Shown: positions 41,045-48,654 of the stretch, piece by piece | Layout: every line of letters begins with the position of its first letter | Numbering within the stretch: position 1 is the first letter of the stretch | Source: Clostridia bacterium | GTDB taxonomy: Bacteria; Bacillota; Clostridia; Christensenellales; Borkfalkiaceae | Direction of reading: 5' to 3' | Assembly (NCBI GenBank): GCA_017504165.1 | Contig: JAFVRR010000006.1 | Coordinates: forward strand, 1 to 64,000 | DNA: 64,000 nucleotides | The notes under the pieces: generated by a model | The model's database searches: none | Told to the model about the DNA's origin: nothing | The model's input: the letters and a program-made list of their open reading frames with translations, nothing else | Translations under genes and position numbers: made by a program

Positions 41045-41071
41045 TATAATATTAAAACAAATCGAAATCAA
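41043..41071 (-). promoter_or_regulatory. Promoter of the aldolase-dehydrogenase operon, with possible operators
   Basis: TTGATT (41066-41071), 17-base spacer, perfect TATAAT (41043-41048) on the minus strand. CGAAAT occurs at 41063-41068 and 41080-41085, with a similar GAAAAT at 41090-41095; such short direct repeats suit DeoR-family operators, but this is inferred from position. Confidence 0.6.
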
Positions 41072-41122
41072 TATTTGTTCGAAATGTTTGAAAATAAACA
41101 TTTTTACAATCAAGGAGTATTT

Positions 41123-41821
41123 ATGGATAATAACGATAGAAAGCAAGATATATTAAACGTATTATATAAATCTGGAAGAGTTTCGGTTAAAACGTTATCT
41201 AAAACACTATACGTATCTGAAATGACTATAAGGCGCGACCTTACCGAGATGGAAAAAAGCGGTTATATTAAAAGGTATCGTGGCGGTGCAATTTTAAAAG
41301 CCGACGCCCGCGAAATGCCAATAACCGAACGTTTTTTAATAGACGCAAATGAAAAAAAACGTCTTTGCGAATTATGTAAGCCCTACCTTAAAGATAACTT
41401 AACTATCTATTTAGATAGTTCTTCAACCTGTTTATACTTAATTCCACTACTTACGCAATATAAAAACTTATTAGTTGTAACGAATTCTGTTAAAGCGTTA
41501 CTAAACATATCTTCACTGCATATTCCTTGCACTTTAATAGGCGGAGAATATTACGAGCAAGATATGTGTTTAGTAGGCTCGATTGCCGAACAATATGCAA
41601 AAGATATAAACATTGACGTTTCTTTTATGACTACCGCCGCATATTCAAACGATGGTATTATTTCCGACTTTGACGTAAGGCAAACGTCGATTAGAAAAAT
41701 TATAATTAAAAATTCTAAAAAGACCGTTTTTATGTTTGAAAAGAATAAAATAGGTAAAAAATTAACCTATACGTTATGCCGAAAAACCGATAAAAACGTT
41801 GATATTATAACTGTAAAATAA
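41123..41821 (+). CDS. DeoR-family transcriptional repressor
   Basis: 232 residues. The N-terminal winged helix-turn-helix has the DeoR signature (VSVKTLSKTLYVSEMTIRRDLTEME..GYIKRYRGGA), and the rest is a DeoRC sugar-phosphate sensor (LDSSSTCLYL, TNSVKALLNI, LIGGEY). I start it at 41123, where AAGGAG precedes the ATG, rather than at an earlier in-frame ATG. It is divergent from the aldolase operon and probably represses it until a phosphorylated sugar binds. Confidence 0.9.
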   Translation: MDNNDRKQDILNVLYKSGRVSVKTLSKTLYVSEMTIRRDLTEMEKSGYIKRYRGGAILKADAREMPITERFLIDANEKKRLCELCKPYLKDNLTIYLDSSSTCLYLIPLLTQYKNLLVVTNSVKALLNISSLHIPCTLIGGEYYEQDMCLVGSIAEQYAKDINIDVSFMTTAAYSNDGIISDFDVRQTSIRKIIIKNSKKTVFMFEKNKIGKKLTYTLCRKTDKNVDIITVK

Positions 41822-41824
41822 ACA

Positions 41825-41846
41825 CCCCGCCGCAATCGCGACGGGG
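41825..41846. terminator. Bidirectional terminator between the DeoR gene and recX
   Basis: CCCCGCCGC pairs with GCGACGGGG (one C-A mismatch on the plus strand, a G-U wobble on the minus). T-rich sequence follows in both directions. Confidence 0.8.
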
Positions 41847-41853
41847 TTATTTT

Positions 41854-42471
41854 TTAATTAAATTCAACGTTTATTACTTTTTTGGTGGCGTTTAAACTAT
41901 CGTCGTAAGAAAAGCCTTTTGAGAGTAAATACTTGTAACATTTTTGAAAGGTTTTTTCATCTTTTTCTTTATTTTTTACGTATTTTTCGGCAATTTTTAA
42001 AGCGGTCTCAAATTCGCTTTCAATCTCCGACAAACACTCGTCAACGTCTAATTTACTAACGCCTTTTTTTTGAAGTTCAAACTTAATTAGTTTTTTACTT
42101 TTATTGTTTTTATAGGTAGATACGTATCTATTTATATAGTCTTTATCGTTTACGAAATTATAACTTTTTAACTTTTCTAAAGTTTCTAAAACAATCTCTT
42201 CTAAATACCCTTTTTTTATAAGTTTATCTTTTATTTCTTTTTCCGTTTTAACCGACTTAGAAATAAAGTTTAAAGCGCTATCGAAACAAGCCTGAGCCTC
42301 GCTACTGCGCTGAATTTCAACAAGGGTGTTTTCATCTATTTCCTGCCCTACTTTTAACCTTGCTTGCATAACGGTTAACAAATCGAGCCCACAATAATAA
42401 GCGCCGTTTAAATAGACGCTTACTCTTTTATTATTTTTTGCTTGTGGTTTAAGTTCGGTTATAGTTTTCAT
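41854..42471 (-). CDS. recX: RecX-family regulatory protein
   Basis: 205 residues of three-helix repeats with the RecX motifs ALNFISKSVKTEKEIKDKLIKKGY and YNFVNDKDYINRYV. RecX binds RecA filaments and limits recombination. It is at the end of tyrS-yigZ-recX and overlaps yigZ by four bases. Confidence 0.85.
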   Translation of the reverse strand: MKTITELKPQAKNNKRVSVYLNGAYYCGLDLLTVMQARLKVGQEIDENTLVEIQRSSEAQACFDSALNFISKSVKTEKEIKDKLIKKGYLEEIVLETLEKLKSYNFVNDKDYINRYVSTYKNNKSKKLIKFELQKKGVSKLDVDECLSEIESEFETALKIAEKYVKNKEKDEKTFQKCYKYLLSKGFSYDDSLNATKKVINVEFN

Positions 42472-43103
42472 TTTTTATAAACTTCGTATTTTTCTTCAAT
42501 AATTTCGCAAACCGATTTGCCCGAAGACATATCTAGTATTGCAGTTTTAACGGCGCCAGTATCCCCTTTAGGTATAGCAAAAGTTACTGCCACGCCCGTG
42601 TCCGTAAAATCGGTAGATATAGGGTTGTTTACTATACCGCTAAAATATTTTAATATTTTAGGATATAACGAAAACGACACTTCTACCTTTACAACGGAAG
42701 ATAAAACGTACTCTATAATTTCGGCATCGTCAAGCGCATTACACACGCTTTCGCTATACGCTCTAACAAGCCCGCCCGCGCCTAGTTTTACACCGCCGAA
42801 ATACCTTGTTACAACCGTTGCAACTTTAAATAATTTTCGGTTTTTTAAAACTTCAAGCATAGGCATACCCGCCGTGCCTTGAGGCTCGCCGTCATCGGAA
42901 AATTTAACGTAAAAACCGCCCTCGTCGGCAACGTAAGCGTAGCAGTTATGCGTAGCGTCGGGATACTTTGCCCTAACGCTAGACACAAACGCCTTTGCCT
43001 CATCGTCCCCGTCAACGGGCATTACCGAACAAATAAAGCGAGATTTTTGAATAATTATCTCTTTTTCGGCAGGTTTTTTTACGCTTAAAAAACTATCTTT
43101 CAT
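42468..43103 (-). CDS. YigZ/IMPACT family protein
   Basis: 211 residues. The N-terminal UPF0029 domain shows the family motifs KSRFICSVMPV, ATHNCYAY, FSDDGEPQGTAGMPML and TRYFGGVKLGAGGLVRAY; the C-terminal half is the usual ferredoxin-like domain. The eukaryotic relative IMPACT regulates translation through Gcn2; the bacterial role is unknown. It lies two bases after tyrS. Confidence 0.9.
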   Translation of the reverse strand: MKDSFLSVKKPAEKEIIIQKSRFICSVMPVDGDDEAKAFVSSVRAKYPDATHNCYAYVADEGGFYVKFSDDGEPQGTAGMPMLEVLKNRKLFKVATVVTRYFGGVKLGAGGLVRAYSESVCNALDDAEIIEYVLSSVVKVEVSFSLYPKILKYFSGIVNNPISTDFTDTGVAVTFAIPKGDTGAVKTAILDMSSGKSVCEIIEEKYEVYKK

Positions 43104-43105
43104 TA

Positions 43106-44311
43106 TTAAACTAACACTACCTTAAAGTGTACTTTTTTACCTTTGTGTAAAATAAATTCGCCGGCGCTAAGGTATTTTTCTAACGATATATCGTTAGCGT
43201 TAACTTTATCGTCGTTAATAGACACGCCACCGCCTTCGATAAGACGCCTTGCCTCGCCCCTAGATTTGCAAATATTTAGGGCAACTAAAACGTCTATTAC
43301 AGTTTGAGTGTCTTTAGAAATTTCTTTAACGAGCATATTTTCACTATCGCCACCGAAAGCCGCCTTTGCTTGTTTTTCAGCAAGCACCGCCTCTTCTTCG
43401 CCGTGAACGAGTTTAGTGAGTTCAAACGCTAAAATTTCTTTTGCTTTGTTGAGTTGTTCGCCTTGCCAATCCGCCATTTTGTCAATTTCTTCAAGTGGAA
43501 TGAAAGTGAGCATTTTTATACATTTTAAAACGTCTTCATCGGCAACGTTTCTCCAGTATTGATAGAATTCAAAAGGAGAAGTCTTATTAGGGTCAAGCCA
43601 TACCGCGCCCTTTGCCGTTTTACCCATCTTTTTACCTTCGGAGTTCATAAGTAAAGTAATGGTCATAGCGTACGCGTCTTTAGAAAGTTTTTTACGGATA
43701 AGTTCCGTACCGCCAAGCATATTAGACCATTGGTCGTCACCACCGAATTGCATATTGCAACCGTACTTCTTAAATAAGTAGTAGAAGTCGTAAGACTGCA
43801 TAATCATATAGTTAAATTCAAGGAAAGAAAGACCTTTTTCCATACGTTGTTTATAACATTCCGCACGGAGCATATTGTTAACCGAGAAACAAGCGCCAAC
43901 TTCCCTTAAAACGTCAACGTAATTAAGTTCTAAAAGCCAGTCTGCATTGTTTACGCAAATTGCAGGGTTTTCCCCTTCAAAACGGATAAATCTTGACATT
44001 TGCTTTTTAAAGCATTCAATATTATGTTCAATGGTTTCTTTAGTCATCATTTGACGCATATCAGTTCTACCGGACGGGTCGCCAATCATACCAGTACCGC
44101 CACCGAGTAATACTACCGGTTGGTTGCCTGCAAGTTGAAGTCTACGCATCAAGCAAAGCGCCATAAAGTGCCCAACGTGAAGGGAATCGGCAGTTGGGTC
44201 AAAACCAATATAAAATTTAGCCTTACCGTTATTGATAAGTTCTTTAATTTCTTCTTTATCGGTAACTTGAGCAATCAAGCCCCTTTTTTCAAGTTCTTCA
44301 AAAATTTGCAT
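43106..44311 (-). CDS. tyrS: Tyrosyl-tRNA synthetase
   Basis: 401 residues. Class I motifs HVGH (in DSLHVGHFMAL, about 43-53) and KMGKT (about 232, the KMSKS equivalent) flank the Rossmann fold, and the C-terminal S4 domain (about 335-395) binds tRNA. Expression is under a T-box leader whose specifier triplet is UAC (Tyr), so the gene is induced when tRNA-Tyr is uncharged. First gene of tyrS-yigZ-recX. Confidence 0.97.
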   Translation of the reverse strand: MQIFEELEKRGLIAQVTDKEEIKELINNGKAKFYIGFDPTADSLHVGHFMALCLMRRLQLAGNQPVVLLGGGTGMIGDPSGRTDMRQMMTKETIEHNIECFKKQMSRFIRFEGENPAICVNNADWLLELNYVDVLREVGACFSVNNMLRAECYKQRMEKGLSFLEFNYMIMQSYDFYYLFKKYGCNMQFGGDDQWSNMLGGTELIRKKLSKDAYAMTITLLMNSEGKKMGKTAKGAVWLDPNKTSPFEFYQYWRNVADEDVLKCIKMLTFIPLEEIDKMADWQGEQLNKAKEILAFELTKLVHGEEEAVLAEKQAKAAFGGDSENMLVKEISKDTQTVIDVLVALNICKSRGEARRLIEGGGVSINDDKVNANDISLEKYLSAGEFILHKGKKVHFKVVLV

Positions 44312-44360
44312 AATCTACTCCTTTAAATTTCAGAATATATAAATTTTAATTTTTAACAAT

Positions 44361-44611
44361 AAAAAACGCCCTCTATAATTAGAGAGCATAAAACGCGGTA
44401 CCATCTCTTTTTAGGTAATTTTCGCAAACTACCCCTTAGAAAGTGTATAACACTTAAGCGCTATACCGGGCGCAACCCGCCTAATCCTACTATTATTTCA
44501 GACAGTCGCTCCAAAGTGTATTCACGAAATTAGTTTAATGGTTTTTCACCCGCCAACCACTCTCTACGTAAACTAAAAGCGCTACTCTCTTTATCACAGC
44601 GTCAATATTAT
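44361..44611 (-). ncRNA. T-box leader of tyrS, specifier UAC (tyrosine)
   Basis: In the minus-strand RNA the T-box motif UGGUACCGCG lies at 44403-44394, followed by a terminator (stem GCUCUCUA/UAGAGGGC, 44387-44368, then six U). The specifier region reads GUGAAUACAC, with UAC at 44520-44518. This is the Tyr codon and matches the gene behind it. The leader starts at a TTGACA-17-TAAACT promoter (44618-44646). It fills most of the 463-bp gap between tyrS and the scaffold gene. Confidence 0.93.
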
Positions 44612-44617
44612 AGAACA

Positions 44618-44646
44618 AGTTTAACACGGCTAATACTTTTTGTCAA
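44618..44646 (-). promoter_or_regulatory. Promoter of the tyrS T-box leader
   Basis: Perfect TTGACA (44641-44646), 17-base spacer, TAAACT (44618-44623) on the minus strand. Confidence 0.7.
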
Positions 44647-44699
44647 CCAAAAAAGTTAGCAAAAAGTTTTAATATAAATAAAAATAATGTAAAAAGCAG

Positions 44700-44728
44700 T
44701 TGCAAATTTTTTTTGCTTTTGGTATACT
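44700..44728 (+). promoter_or_regulatory. Promoter of the scaffold-GGGtGRT operon
   Basis: TTGCAA (44700-44705), 17-base spacer, TATACT (44723-44728), about 45 bases before the start codon. Confidence 0.6.
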
Positions 44729-44774
44729 TATAAAAGATTTATTAAAAATTGAAAAATTTTTTGGAGGAATTATT

Positions 44775-45467
44775 ATGCAATATTCACACGAAGTTATGGA
44801 TATGGTTTGCGTTGCTAAAGGTCCTAAACACGGTCCTGCTCCAATTCCTGAAGAAGGCAAATGGGTTCAATCTAAAGAAATTAAAGATATTTCCGGCCTT
44901 ACACACGGTATTGGTTGGTGCGCTCCACAACAAGGCGCTTGCAAACTTACGCTTAACGTAAAAAACGGTATCATCGAAGAAGCACTCGTTGAAACAATCG
45001 GTTGTTCAGGTATGACTCACTCTGCCGCTATGGCATCAGAAATTTTACCTGGTAAAACTATTTTAGAAGCGTTAAATACCGACCTTGTTTGCGACGCTAT
45101 TAACACTGCAATGCGCGAACTCTTCTTACAAATCGTTTACGGTAGAACACAATCCGCTTACTCTGACGACGGTTTAGTTATCGGCGCAGGTCTTGAAGAC
45201 TTAGGTAAAGGTTTACGTTCACAAGTTGGTACAATGTACGGCACTAACGCTAAAGGTACGAGATACCTTGAAATGGCTGAAGGTTATGTTACAAGAATGG
45301 CTCTTGACGAAGATATGCAAGTTATCGGCTACGAATTCGTTTCACTTGGCAAGATGACTGACTTCATCAAAAAAGGTATGGACCCTAACGAAGCATACAA
45401 AAAAGCTATGGGTACTTACGGTAGATTCAACGATGCGTTCAAATACATCGATCCACGTAAAGAATAA
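44775..45467 (+). CDS. NifU/IscU-like iron-sulfur scaffold protein, GGGtGRT-associated
   Basis: 230 residues. The middle part (LTLNVKNGIIEEALVETIGCSGM, then SEILPGKTILEAL) resembles the NifU N-terminal scaffold fold; Cys residues occur in GWCAPQQGACKL and GCSG. The C-terminal half is unlike standard IscU and is specific to this group. The start at 44775 is preceded by GGAGG; an in-frame ATG further upstream has no such site. It is followed after 14 bases by the GGGtGRT gene, its usual partner. Smooth, highly biased codon use suggests high expression. The biochemical role is unknown. Confidence 0.75.
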   Translation: MQYSHEVMDMVCVAKGPKHGPAPIPEEGKWVQSKEIKDISGLTHGIGWCAPQQGACKLTLNVKNGIIEEALVETIGCSGMTHSAAMASEILPGKTILEALNTDLVCDAINTAMRELFLQIVYGRTQSAYSDDGLVIGAGLEDLGKGLRSQVGTMYGTNAKGTRYLEMAEGYVTRMALDEDMQVIGYEFVSLGKMTDFIKKGMDPNEAYKKAMGTYGRFNDAFKYIDPRKE

Positions 45468-45481
45468 GGAGGAGCAAAGTT

Positions 45482-46483
45482 ATGGCATTATTTGAAGGTT
45501 ATGATAGAAGAATAGAAAAAATAACTGCTGTCCTTAAAGAATACGGCATCAATTCTATTGAAGAATGTAAAGAAATTTGTCTTGCAAAAGGCGTTGACTG
45601 TGACGATATCGTTAGATCAACTCAACCTATTTGCTTTGAAAACGCAGTTTGGGCTTACACCGTAGGCGCTGCTATCGCTATTAAAGAAGGTTGCACTAAA
45701 GCATCAGACGCCGCTAAGAAAATCGGTATCGGTCTTCAAGCGTTCTGTATCCCTGGCTCTGTTGCTGAAAACCGTCAAGTAGGTCTTGGCCACGGCAACT
45801 TAGCGTCAATGCTCTTAAGCGATGAAACTGAATGTTTCTGTTTCCTTGCAGGTCACGAATCTTTCGCCGCTGCTGAAGGCGCTATTAAAATCGCACTTAA
45901 CGCTAATAGCGTTAGAGGTAAAGATTTAAGGGTTATTCTCAACGGTCTTGGTAAAGACGCCGCTATGATTATTTCAAGAATTAACGGCTTTACTTACGTT
46001 GAAACTGAATTCGACCCATATACTGAAACTGTTAAAGTTGTATACGAAAAAGCATACTCTAACGGCCCACGTGCAAAAGTTAAATGCTACGGTGCTGATA
46101 ACGTTCCAGAAGGCGTTGCAATTATGAAACTTGAAAACGTAGGCGTTTCTATCACTGGTAACTCTACTAACCCAACTCGTTTCCAACACCCTGTTGCTGG
46201 TACTTACAAAAAATGGTGTAACGAAAACGGCGTTAAGTACTTCTCTGTTGCATCTGGTGGCGGTACAGGTCGTACACTTCACCCAGATAACATGGCTGCA
46301 GGTCCTGCATCTTACGGTATGACTGATACTATGGGTCGTATGCACGGTGACGCTCAATTCGCAGGTTCTTCTTCAGTTCCTGCTCACGTTGAAATGATGG
46401 GCTTAATCGGTATGGGTAACAACCCAATGGTAGGCGCTTCAGTTGCAGTTGCAGTAGCTGTAGAAAAAGCAATGAAAGCGTAA
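45482..46483 (+). CDS. GGGtGRT family protein, function unknown
   Basis: 333 residues containing the family signature GGGTGRT (near residue 261) in ASGGGTGRTLHPDNMAAGP, and a Gly/Met/Ala-rich C-terminus (MMGLIGMGNNPMVGASVAVAVAVEKAMKA). Several conserved Cys and His residues (EECKEICLAKGVDC, LGHGNLASM, ECFCFLAGHE) could bind metal or an Fe-S cluster. AGGAGG precedes the start. It is transcribed with the NifU-like scaffold gene, which suggests it receives or handles an iron-sulfur cluster, an inference from context only. A decayed copy of the C-terminus lies at 48071-48166. Confidence 0.88.
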   Translation: MALFEGYDRRIEKITAVLKEYGINSIEECKEICLAKGVDCDDIVRSTQPICFENAVWAYTVGAAIAIKEGCTKASDAAKKIGIGLQAFCIPGSVAENRQVGLGHGNLASMLLSDETECFCFLAGHESFAAAEGAIKIALNANSVRGKDLRVILNGLGKDAAMIISRINGFTYVETEFDPYTETVKVVYEKAYSNGPRAKVKCYGADNVPEGVAIMKLENVGVSITGNSTNPTRFQHPVAGTYKKWCNENGVKYFSVASGGGTGRTLHPDNMAAGPASYGMTDTMGRMHGDAQFAGSSSVPAHVEMMGLIGMGNNPMVGASVAVAVAVEKAMKA

Positions 46484-46497
46484 TAATTAAACATAAT

Positions 46498-46527
46498 AAA
46501 AATGCAAGTCGCTTGACTTGCATTTTT
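46498..46527 (+). terminator. Terminator of the scaffold-GGGtGRT operon
   Basis: AAAATGCAAGTC pairs with GACTTGCATTTT around GCTT, then T run. Confidence 0.9.
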
Positions 46528-46581
46528 TATTGCTGTAAACGTTTAAAGTTAACGTTACTAACCGCTTTATTTTATAATTTT

Positions 46582-47745
46582 TTAAATACTAACCGTTCCG
46601 TCAGTACAAGTAACGTAAGTTGCTGGCATGTCTTCATTCCAATTATACACTTTACTTATACTATACCACTCAGATTTTGTTCCTTTATAAGTAATGCTTG
46701 TTAAGTTATCACAATCTCTAAACGCACCATCACCTATACTTGTTACGCCATTACCTATTGTTACGCTTGTTAAGTTTCTACAACTAGAGAACGCATACGA
46801 ACTTATACTTGTTACGCTATCTGGTATTTCAATGCTTGTTAATGAACACCAACCAAACGCAGAATCACCTATACTTGTTACGCTATTTGGTATTGTTACA
46901 CTTGTTAAGTTATCATTTCCATAAAAAGCATATTTATGTATTTCAGTTATATTACTAGGTATAGTTATATTAGTTTTAGTACCTATGTAGTTAACTAATA
47001 TTTTATCATTACCATTAGTATAAATAACAAAGCCGTTAGTATCTGTTGTAAATCTGTTTACATAAGTATCATCGCTATTAAATATGCTTACAGCACAATA
47101 ACCTAAATAAGCATTATCGCTACTGCCTTTTGTTACTTTTATATATGGCGATTTATTTATTACTTCTACTAATTTAAAACAATTCTTGAACGCATCTTCA
47201 CCTATACTTGTTACGCTATTTGGTATTGTTATACTTGTTAAGTTATCACAATTCAGGAACGCCCTTTCACCTATACTTGTTACGCTGTTACCTATTGTTA
47301 CGCTTGTTAAGTTATAACAATCTTCGAACGCACTATTACCTATACTTGTTACGCCATTACCTATTGTTACGCTTGTTAAGTTTCTACAACTAGAGAACGC
47401 ATCTTCACCTATACTTGTTACGCTATTTGGTATTGTTACACTTGTTAAGTTATCACAATCTCTAAACGCACCATCACCTATACTTGTTACGCTATCAGGT
47501 ATTGTTACACTTGTTAAGTTATCACAATCTCTAAACGCACCATCACCTATACTTGTTACGCTATCAGGTATTGTAAATACAGTAAACTCATATCCACAAA
47601 TAGGACACTCTCGTACATTATAGTCTATAACCTCCTCGCATTCGGGACATGTTTTTTTAGCGGTAAATTCATAACCACAGTGTATACAAGTTGTTCTTGT
47701 TGATGAAACCTTTCCGCCGCAAGACGGACAAATTAATATAGCCAT
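46582..47745 (-). CDS. Double zinc-ribbon protein with BspA-like leucine-rich repeats
   Basis: 387 residues, no signal peptide. The N-terminus has two zinc ribbons (CPSCGG...CIHCG and CPECEE...CPICG, residues 6-50). They run straight into BspA-type repeats of 23 residues (about 58-195 and 280-365) split by a repeat-poor stretch (about 195-260). Adjacent units such as [15 protein letters not shown] are identical even in DNA, showing recent expansion. Most BspA-like proteins are exported; here the zinc ribbons suggest a cytoplasmic protein or an unusual export route. It lies between the intact GGGtGRT gene and the remnant of a second copy. Confidence 0.75.
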   Translation of the reverse strand: MAILICPSCGGKVSSTRTTCIHCGYEFTAKKTCPECEEVIDYNVRECPICGYEFTVFTIPDSVTSIGDGAFRDCDNLTSVTIPDSVTSIGDGAFRDCDNLTSVTIPNSVTSIGEDAFSSCRNLTSVTIGNGVTSIGNSAFEDCYNLTSVTIGNSVTSIGERAFLNCDNLTSITIPNSVTSIGEDAFKNCFKLVEVINKSPYIKVTKGSSDNAYLGYCAVSIFNSDDTYVNRFTTDTNGFVIYTNGNDKILVNYIGTKTNITIPSNITEIHKYAFYGNDNLTSVTIPNSVTSIGDSAFGWCSLTSIEIPDSVTSISSYAFSSCRNLTSVTIGNGVTSIGDGAFRDCDNLTSITYKGTKSEWYSISKVYNWNEDMPATYVTCTDGTVSI

Positions 47746-47847
47746 ATTTTCTCCTTTTCAAATTCGTTAGAACGGTAAAAAAGTATAGACTTCCTTTTTT
47801 TAATTTAGCGTTCTATACGTTACAATATTTGATTGATTTGGCACTTT

Positions 47848-47876
47848 ATTGTACCACTTTTTTATGGCTTTGTAAA
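47848..47876 (-). promoter_or_regulatory. Promoter of the zinc-ribbon/LRR gene
   Basis: TTTACA (47871-47876), 17-base spacer, TACAAT (47848-47853) on the minus strand. The leader of about 95 bases shows nothing recognisable. Confidence 0.5.
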
Positions 47877-48070
47877 TTAGTTTATTAATTTTATACTAAA
47901 ATTATTAAATTTATATTATATTTAGCTTACAAATCAACAATAACGCGTTATAATGTGTTTATCATTATCAAAAATGATGTGTCCAAAGATAAATAATTTC
48001 TTAAAAAAATAGATTAAAACCCTAACTTTTTTAATAAATTTATAGTCAATTATTTTTATAAGTTTTCTTC
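47877..48070. other. A/T-rich gap upstream of the GGGtGRT remnant, nothing recognised
   Basis: Part of the 909-bp gap between the zinc-ribbon/LRR gene and xpt. It is very A/T-rich and I find no coding, RNA motif or repeat in it. The remainder of the gap holds the remnant, its terminator, a promoter, the guanine riboswitch and repeat copy B, all listed separately. Confidence 0.5.
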
Positions 48071-48166
48071 TACGTTGAAATGATGGGTCTTATCGGTATG
48101 GGTAACAACCCAATGGTTGGTATGAGCGTTGCAGTTGCAGTTGCTATCGAAAAAGCAATGAAGTAA
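48071..48166 (+). pseudogene. C-terminal remnant of a second GGGtGRT gene
   Basis: About 31 codons in frame, ending at the stop at 48164-48166, closely match the C-terminus of the intact protein (VEMMGLIGMGNNPMVG, then SVAVAVA.EKAMK). The changes are mostly synonymous or conservative (Ala to Met, Val to Ile, one residue shorter), so this is a diverged second copy, not a recent duplication. Upstream of 48071 the sequence is A/T-rich with no recognisable coding, start codon or ribosome binding site, so it is a fragment. A matching terminator follows at 48181-48217. Confidence 0.85.
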
Positions 48167-48180
48167 TTAAATATTCTAAT

Positions 48181-48217
48181 AAAGGCTTTTAGGTTTTTCC
48201 TAAAAGTCTTTTTTTGT
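48181..48217 (+). terminator. Terminator retained after the GGGtGRT remnant
   Basis: AAAGGCTTTTAGG pairs with CCTAAAAGTCTTT (one wobble) around five T, followed by a T run. It ends the lost gene and now insulates the xpt promoter. Confidence 0.85.
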
Positions 48218-48280
48218 TCTAAAAGAACGCTGGACCTTAATTGAAATTTAAAATCTTTTTAATAATATTTATTAAAATGT

Positions 48281-48309
48281 TTGACTTTTTTATAAATACA
48301 TATTAGAAT
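48281..48309 (+). promoter_or_regulatory. Sigma-A promoter of the xpt-purine transporter operon
   Basis: TTGACT (48281-48286), 17-base spacer, TAGAAT (48304-48309), placing the start of transcription just before the riboswitch. Confidence 0.75.
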
Positions 48310-48331
48310 AATACTATATATAAATATTCTG

Positions 48332-48397
48332 CTAATATATCTACGGATAACAAAGGCCGTAAGTTTCTACCGCACACCTACAAGATGCGACTATTAG
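48332..48397 (+). ncRNA. Guanine-type purine riboswitch
   Basis: The aptamer keeps the conserved three-way junction: P1 CUAAUA/UAUUAG, P2 UACGG/CCGUA, J2/3 GUUUCUACC, P3 with the CACCU loop, and J3/1 GACUAU. The C in GACUAU is the ligand-specifying position for guanine (U in adenine riboswitches), and the CUA of J2/3 is as in guanine, not deoxyguanosine, types. L2 is about three bases longer than in B. subtilis xpt, but its GG can still pair with the CC of L3. Downstream, AUAUAUUAG (around 48420-48428) is fully complementary to the 5' P1 strand and could serve as antiterminator before the terminator at 48430-48460. Confidence 0.9.
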
Positions 48398-48429
48398 TTT
48401 TATGGTTTTATAACATCCTATATATTAGC

Positions 48430-48460
48430 AAGCAAGTTTTTTACACTTGCTTTTATTTAT
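48430..48460 (+). terminator. Riboswitch-controlled terminator before xpt
   Basis: AGCAAGT pairs with ACTTGCT around a six-base loop, followed by TTTTATTTAT. It is the expression platform of the guanine riboswitch. Confidence 0.8.
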
Positions 48461-48513
48461 ATAAAAAAGCGACGTCACAATATTAGGTTAATTTTAAAAG
48501 GGAAAAGCAAACA

Positions 48514-48594
48514 CAAGCAAGACAAGGCAAAGCCCGAAGACAAGAGTTTACATCTTGCCGAGTGGCTTTAACAAAGTATTACGTAGGGTTTCAT
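48514..48594 (+). repeat. Dispersed repeat, copy B, in the xpt leader
   Basis: About 81 bases matching copy A at 241-320. It contains AGCAAGACAAGGC (48516-48528), an outer stem AAAGCC/GGCTTT (48529-48534 with 48564-48569) and an inner hairpin CAAGA/TCTTG (48541-48545 with 48553-48557). It lies in the untranslated leader between the riboswitch terminator and xpt, in the sense orientation. Confidence 0.6.
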
Positions 48595-48654
48595 TTTTAC
48601 TTTATTAACCGATAGCAGTGACAAAGCCTATTAATATTTAACAAAGGAATTATT

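Noticed and set aside
47160..47600. Second set of regular repeats, also CRISPR-like at first glance
   Set aside because: Same explanation: in-frame BspA-type repeats within the zinc-ribbon/LRR gene.
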